From NCBI GenBank assembly GCA_958404085.1, contig CATXZX010000008.1, positions 1-13,769 of the forward strand: 13,769 bases of DNA, in the 5' to 3' direction. Shown here in pieces: positions 12,971 to 13,769 of this stretch (the stretch's first letter is position 1; each line of letters starts with the position of its first letter). Below the pieces are notes generated by a model. That model was not told the DNA's origin and made no database searches. It saw only the letters and a list, made by a program, of their open reading frames with translations. This DNA comes from an uncultured Prevotellaceae bacterium. Lineage in GTDB: Bacteria; Bacteroidota; Bacteroidia; Bacteroidales; Bacteroidaceae. The position numbers were made by a program, and so were the translations under genes.

Positions 12971-13769
12971 CTACTTACAATCCCTCAAAAATGAAAGTTG
13001 TTTTAAAAATGGAGTTGCAACTCCATGTATTTTATCTACCGCTACAATCGTGTCTGGAGGCATAAACCGCAGGGAGAACTCAAATTGGACGGAATTCATC
13101 TTCGCGATTTCGCCGTCCGTATATTTGGTCTGAAGCAGTTGTTCGGGATTTGCCTTGACGGTATCGATAAAGTCCCCCATAAGATGTACGATCTTGTTGT
13201 ACTTCATCGTTGCTTCAGCAGCTGTACCCGCGGTGGTGATGCCAAGACCGGGGCCTATATAAGATGTCCCGTCGGCCAGCTCGACAATCGTGTTGATACG
13301 AGCCTTTCGCATCTCGGCAATCTGCGGCGAACTAAGATTTACGGTCGGTTTTCCCGGTACTTTCCATGTATCTATCAGCTCCGGCCAATTATCGTGAAGG
13401 GTCTGGAGTAAACTTTTGTCGGACCATGAACCGTGCGGTTTGACATCTATCATATAGACCGCATCGTCCGTGACGTATGCAAAGAGTACCGGGCCCGTCC
13501 GCTTTATGAATCCGTCTGCTCCAGTCGCATCACCGAGATGGAAATGATGAATCGACCAACTGTACAGCAACTCATCCTCTGTCGTAAGCCGGTTCACGCT
13601 CTTGCTCTGATGCGGAAACAACGATTCGCCCTTCCTGATTCTATCTTCAAGAATCGCCAATCCGTTCTGTAAATCCGGTGGGCAGACAAAACCTGCCGCC
13701 TTTTCTATCCTCCGCGGTTTCATCTGAATGGTACGGAGCGATACCGTGAAATACTTGAACGGAAGATCC
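12971..13769 (-). CDS. Protein of unknown function, 5' end beyond the right edge
   Basis: The minus-strand frame is open to the window edge, giving 265 visible residues. An internal ATG at 13723 exists, but the 15 codons before it (DLPFKYFTVSLRTIQ) read like coding sequence, so the true start is probably outside. I do not recognise a named family. Visible features are LYSWSIHHFHLGD followed by RTGPVLFAYVTDDAVYMIDV and KPHGSWSD...LHDNWPELIDTW, a His- and Asp-rich core that looks like a compact soluble domain, then a more helical second half (KYNKIVHLMGDFIDTV). There is no signal peptide or membrane span in the visible part. It shares the strand of the polysaccharide genes but is separated by 112 bases and has no visible link to them; it is likely the flank of the locus. 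Confidence 0.7.
   Translation of the reverse strand, partial: DLPFKYFTVSLRTIQMKPRRIEKAAGFVCPPDLQNGLAILEDRIRKGESLFPHQSKSVNRLTTEDELLYSWSIHHFHLGDATGADGFIKRTGPVLFAYVTDDAVYMIDVKPHGSWSDKSLLQTLHDNWPELIDTWKVPGKPTVNLSSPQIAEMRKARINTIVELADGTSYIGPGLGITTAGTAAEATMKYNKIVHLMGDFIDTVKANPEQLLQTKYTDGEIAKMNSVQFEFSLRFMPPDTIVAVDKIHGVATPFLKQLSFLRDCK

Noticed and set aside
1..13769. tRNA, rRNA or transposase genes
   Set aside because: None recognised on either strand; all long gaps are under 170 bases and described above.

Overview
The window looks like part of a surface polysaccharide (capsule, O-antigen or exopolysaccharide) locus from a Bacteroidales bacterium (Bacteroides, Parabacteroides, Prevotella or a relative). 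Four things suggest this. There is a HU-HIG type DNA-binding protein inside the cluster and an AAA ATPase with a DUF4143-type C-terminus. Bacteroidetes-style -7 promoter sequence (TAnnTTTG) lies upstream of that ATPase. Strong Shine-Dalgarno sequences are lacking, and the gene set (flippase, FrhB-like protein, pyruvyl transferase, GT2, GT4, TupA-like, LbH acetyltransferase, WecG-like) is typical. The species cannot be named from the sequence alone.

Layout, read along the minus strand (right to left). A gene of unknown function enters from the right edge and ends at 12971. A 112-base gap with a strong hairpin follows. Then comes a tightly packed polysaccharide run: Wzx-type flippase, acyltransferase 3 (frameshifted), ferredoxin/FrhB-like protein, polysaccharide pyruvyl transferase family protein, GT2 glycosyltransferase, and a multi-pass membrane protein that could be the polymerase. 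A 169-base gap with four phased palindromic units leads to the HU-like gene. After a terminator-like hairpin come a GT4 glycosyltransferase, a TupA-like ATP-grasp protein and a hexapeptide-repeat O-acetyltransferase. An ATPase gene on the plus strand (977-2275) interrupts the run. Minus-strand coding then resumes with a WecG/TagA/CpsF glycosyltransferase and the first 22 codons of another gene at the left edge.

How the genes may work together (inference from families): WecG and the GT2 and GT4 enzymes build a lipid-linked repeat unit. Pyruvyl transferase, two acyltransferases and the TupA-like ligase would decorate it. The flippase exports it and the membrane protein at 5583-6920 may polymerise it. 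No initiating sugar-phosphate transferase is complete here, although the gene cut at the left edge could be one.

The most interesting signals are: (1) two 9-base G tracts on the coding strand of the two acyltransferase genes. One throws its gene out of frame (loss of a single G restores a coherent 328-residue protein). The other sits directly before the probable catalytic His of an intact gene. Together they suggest slipped-strand phase variation of polysaccharide acylation. (2) Four palindromic units at 21-22 base spacing next to the HU-like gene. (3) Four 33-base-spaced repeats containing the ATPase promoter. (4) A cluster of three perfect hairpins alternating with AT-rich direct repeats inside the FrhB-like coding sequence.
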